Below, piece by piece: positions 62,319 to 64,000 of a DNA stretch of 64,000 nt (positions within the stretch are counted from its first letter, which is position 1; each line of letters starts with the position of its first letter). Made by a program: the position numbers and the translations under genes. The stretch covers positions 372,001 to 436,000 of the forward strand of contig LT549889.1 in NCBI GenBank assembly GCA_900078775.1, written 5' to 3'. Below the pieces are notes generated by a model. That model was not told the DNA's origin. It made no database searches and saw only the letters and a list, made by a program, of their open reading frames with translations. This DNA is from Mycolicibacterium aurum. GTDB taxonomy: Bacteria; Actinomycetota; Actinomycetes; Mycobacteriales; Mycobacteriaceae.

Positions 62319-63818
62319 TCAGTTCACACACTGTGGGTCGTCGGAACCGGCGGTGATGATCGGCGACGGCGGGGGCGGCGGGGCGGCCTCGGTCGAGGAG
62401 ACCAGGTCCTCGCCCTGATAGCCCTCGTACCACTCGGTGGAGGCCGAGGCGGCCGAGGTGCTGCCCTCCAGACCGGAACCGGGGCCGGTGTAGTCGTCGG
62501 ACAGGATCACCTGCACCGTGCCCGGCGCCATCGACGGATCCTCGACCACCATCAGATCGCCGAGCTGCTTCGAAACCGCCTGGGTGCCAAGGTCGTCCAC
62601 GCTGGGCCCACGGACCTGACTGTTCGCCACCCGCTCACCCTCATGGTTGCCGACATTGCCCGCGGTGAACCCGCCCCCGGTCAGCACCTGGGACACCGCC
62701 GAGGCGAGCCCGTTGATGTCGGTGTCGTTGACCACGTCGACCGTCGTCTTGGCGGGGGAGTAGGCGACCTTCTCGGTGTTGCCCTGCTCCTGCTCCTGCA
62801 GCAGGCTGTGCACCCATTCCTTGACCGCGGTCGGATCGATGCGCACCACGCTCTGCATGCCGTCGTCGCTCCAGCCGTCCTCACGCAGGATCGGGATGGT
62901 GGCGAAGGCCACCGAGCCGGCGGCCACCTCCTGCAGTTGGGTGACGAAATCCATGATGTCCCAACCCTCGGAGAGCACCACCGAGCGCTGCACGGCGGTC
63001 TGCAGCCGGCCCAGGGTGGCCGGGCTGGACAGCGTCTTACCGGAGATCACCTGGTGGGCCAGCGATGCCATCACCGCCTGCTGTCGGGTCACCCGGTCCA
63101 GGTCGCCGCGCGGCAGGTCGTGGCGCTGCCGCACGAAGCTCAACGCCCGCGGGCCGTCCAGCTTCTGCCAGCCGGCCGGGAAGTCGGCACCGGAAAGCGG
63201 TTCGTAGACAGGTTCTTTGAGGCAGACGTCGACACCGCCGAGGGCATCGGTGATCAAACTGAAACCGAGCAGCCCGATTTCGGCGTAGTGGTCGACGGTG
63301 ACACCGGTCAGGTGGGCGACCGTCTCGATCAGCGCCTCGCGGCCGGCCTCGGTGCCCTCCTTCTCGCCTTGGGCCGGGTCCACGCCCTGGACCTCGATGA
63401 GTTCCTTCATGGTGGCCAGCTTGGCGTCCCCGTACACCCCGTTGATCTTCATCTTGCCCTGGTCGTCGGGCAGTTCGACGTAGGTGTCGCGCGGGATGGA
63501 GATGGCGGTGGCCGACTTCCCGTTGTTCGGGATGCGGATCAGGATGATGGTGTCGGTGTTGGTCGCCACATCGTTGCCGACCCGCAGGGTGGCCAGCTCC
63601 TCTTCCGAGAGCGGGTTGCCGTGCGCGTCGGTGCGGCTGTCCACACCGACCAGCAGGATGTCGATGGCGCCGTCCTCGCCGCCCTCGCCGAGCGCGGCCG
63701 AACTGACGTGGTTGATGCCGCCCTCGAAGGACCGCACCGTGCTCCAGGCCACGCCGGTGGACACCACGACCGCCACCGCGGCGATGACGCCGACCGTCCT
63801 GGTCAGCCGATTTTGCAT
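62319..63818 (-). CDS. lcp1: LytR-CpsA-Psr ligase Lcp1 (Rv3267-like)
   Basis: A 499-residue LCP protein. N-terminal membrane helix (about 8-27). LCP catalytic domain: ILLVGVDSRTD, ATNTDTIILIRIP, ISIPRDTYVELP, SFVRQRHDLPRGDLDRVTRQQ. A LytR_C domain follows near 360-450 (VDVVNDTDINGLA), then a proline-rich tail. Rv3267 ligates arabinogalactan to peptidoglycan. Here it might also attach the exopolysaccharide, but that is speculation. Confidence 0.93.
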   Translation of the reverse strand: MQNRLTRTVGVIAAVAVVVSTGVAWSTVRSFEGGINHVSSAALGEGGEDGAIDILLVGVDSRTDAHGNPLSEEELATLRVGNDVATNTDTIILIRIPNNGKSATAISIPRDTYVELPDDQGKMKINGVYGDAKLATMKELIEVQGVDPAQGEKEGTEAGREALIETVAHLTGVTVDHYAEIGLLGFSLITDALGGVDVCLKEPVYEPLSGADFPAGWQKLDGPRALSFVRQRHDLPRGDLDRVTRQQAVMASLAHQVISGKTLSSPATLGRLQTAVQRSVVLSEGWDIMDFVTQLQEVAAGSVAFATIPILREDGWSDDGMQSVVRIDPTAVKEWVHSLLQEQEQGNTEKVAYSPAKTTVDVVNDTDINGLASAVSQVLTGGGFTAGNVGNHEGERVANSQVRGPSVDDLGTQAVSKQLGDLMVVEDPSMAPGTVQVILSDDYTGPGSGLEGSTSAASASTEWYEGYQGEDLVSSTEAAPPPPPSPIITAGSDDPQCVN

Positions 63819-63993
63819 CAGCCCAGGCTACTGTCCGAGGCAGCGATGACCGCCGAAGCGCGTCGGCGTGCCAACCGAGTACGTGACGCAGATCCCGCGC
63901 CGGTCGGTCCGCGCCCGGAGTCCGGCCGCACTCGACCCGGGGTCCAGTACCTTGACCGGTATGCGAAGGAGGCCGGCCACATACCTCGGGCGG

Positions 63994-64000
63994 GTGGCCG
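63994..64000 (+). CDS. Possible first codons of rmlD (dTDP-4-dehydrorhamnose reductase), cut by window edge
   Basis: GTG GCC G at the very end follows AAGGAGG (63966-63972), and in M. tuberculosis rmlD (Rv3266c) lies next to Rv3267, divergent from it. Only two codons are visible, so this rests on gene order. An ATG at 63961 is another possible start. Confidence 0.2.

Overview
The window is chromosomal DNA of a high-GC actinomycete, most likely a free-living Mycolicibacterium/Mycobacterium. The gene order pcd - DUF1338 - lrpA - lat - membrane protein - usfY - rsbW - sigF - accA3 - sufE - sseA - maf - accE5 - accD5 ... birA - PH protein - gtrA - purK - purE ... fadE25 ... TIGR03089 protein - lcp1 matches M. 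tuberculosis Rv3293 down to Rv3267 (recalled from knowledge, not searched). Start codons are often GTG or TTG, many genes overlap by ATGA/GTGA, and SigF-type promoters and a mycobacterial SOS box are visible.

Region 1 (1-9.8 kb) is a catabolic cluster. A GntR/HutC regulator and an SMP-30-like beta-propeller face a tight operon of SDR, Rieske oxygenase, luciferase-like monooxygenase, Baeyer-Villiger-type monooxygenase, second SDR and CaiB-type CoA transferase. The set reads as alcohol to ketone to lactone to hydroxy acid to CoA ester, but the substrate is unknown. Region 2 (9.8-13.3 kb) has a 13E12-family HNH gene behind a SOS box, then htpG. Region 3 (13.3-18 kb) is the lysine degradation set lat, pcd, a 2-oxoadipate dioxygenase-like gene and lrpA. 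Region 4 (18-28.4 kb) holds a membrane-anchored Mrr-like protein, an ArsR/SRPBCC pair with twin operators, and a SigF neighbourhood: usfY, csbD, small membrane proteins, an F420-type reductase, a DoxX protein with helical repeats, rsbW-sigF and a STAS protein, with at least six candidate SigF promoters.

Region 5 (28.4-36.8 kb) is the acyl-CoA carboxylase block accA3 and accD5-accE5-maf-hydrolase-sseA-sufE, plus an AlkP-fold protein with an altered metal site. The accA3 and accD5 genes share an upstream motif. Region 6 (36.8-54.7 kb) is the main accessory block. It lies exactly in the accD5/birA gap and is a Wzx/Wzy-type exopolysaccharide locus: a polyprenyl-phosphate sugar transferase, three glycosyltransferases, flippase, polymerase, two Wzz-type proteins (one fused to an unusual BY-kinase-like ATPase), an O-acetyltransferase, a hexapeptide acyltransferase, and four secreted LIP-family lipases interleaved among them. 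Region 7 (54.7-64 kb) is core (birA, PH protein, gtrA, purK, purE, fadE25, TIGR03089 protein, lcp1). It is interrupted between purE and fadE25 by a secreted PslG-like glycosidase and another hexapeptide acyltransferase, which probably belong with the polysaccharide system.

The best candidate for an undescribed system is this lipase-rich polysaccharide locus. The most testable smaller signals are the shared accA3/accD5 motif, the GntR operator pair, the SigF promoter cluster and the DoxX repeat protein. No tRNA, rRNA, CRISPR array or insertion sequence was recognised.
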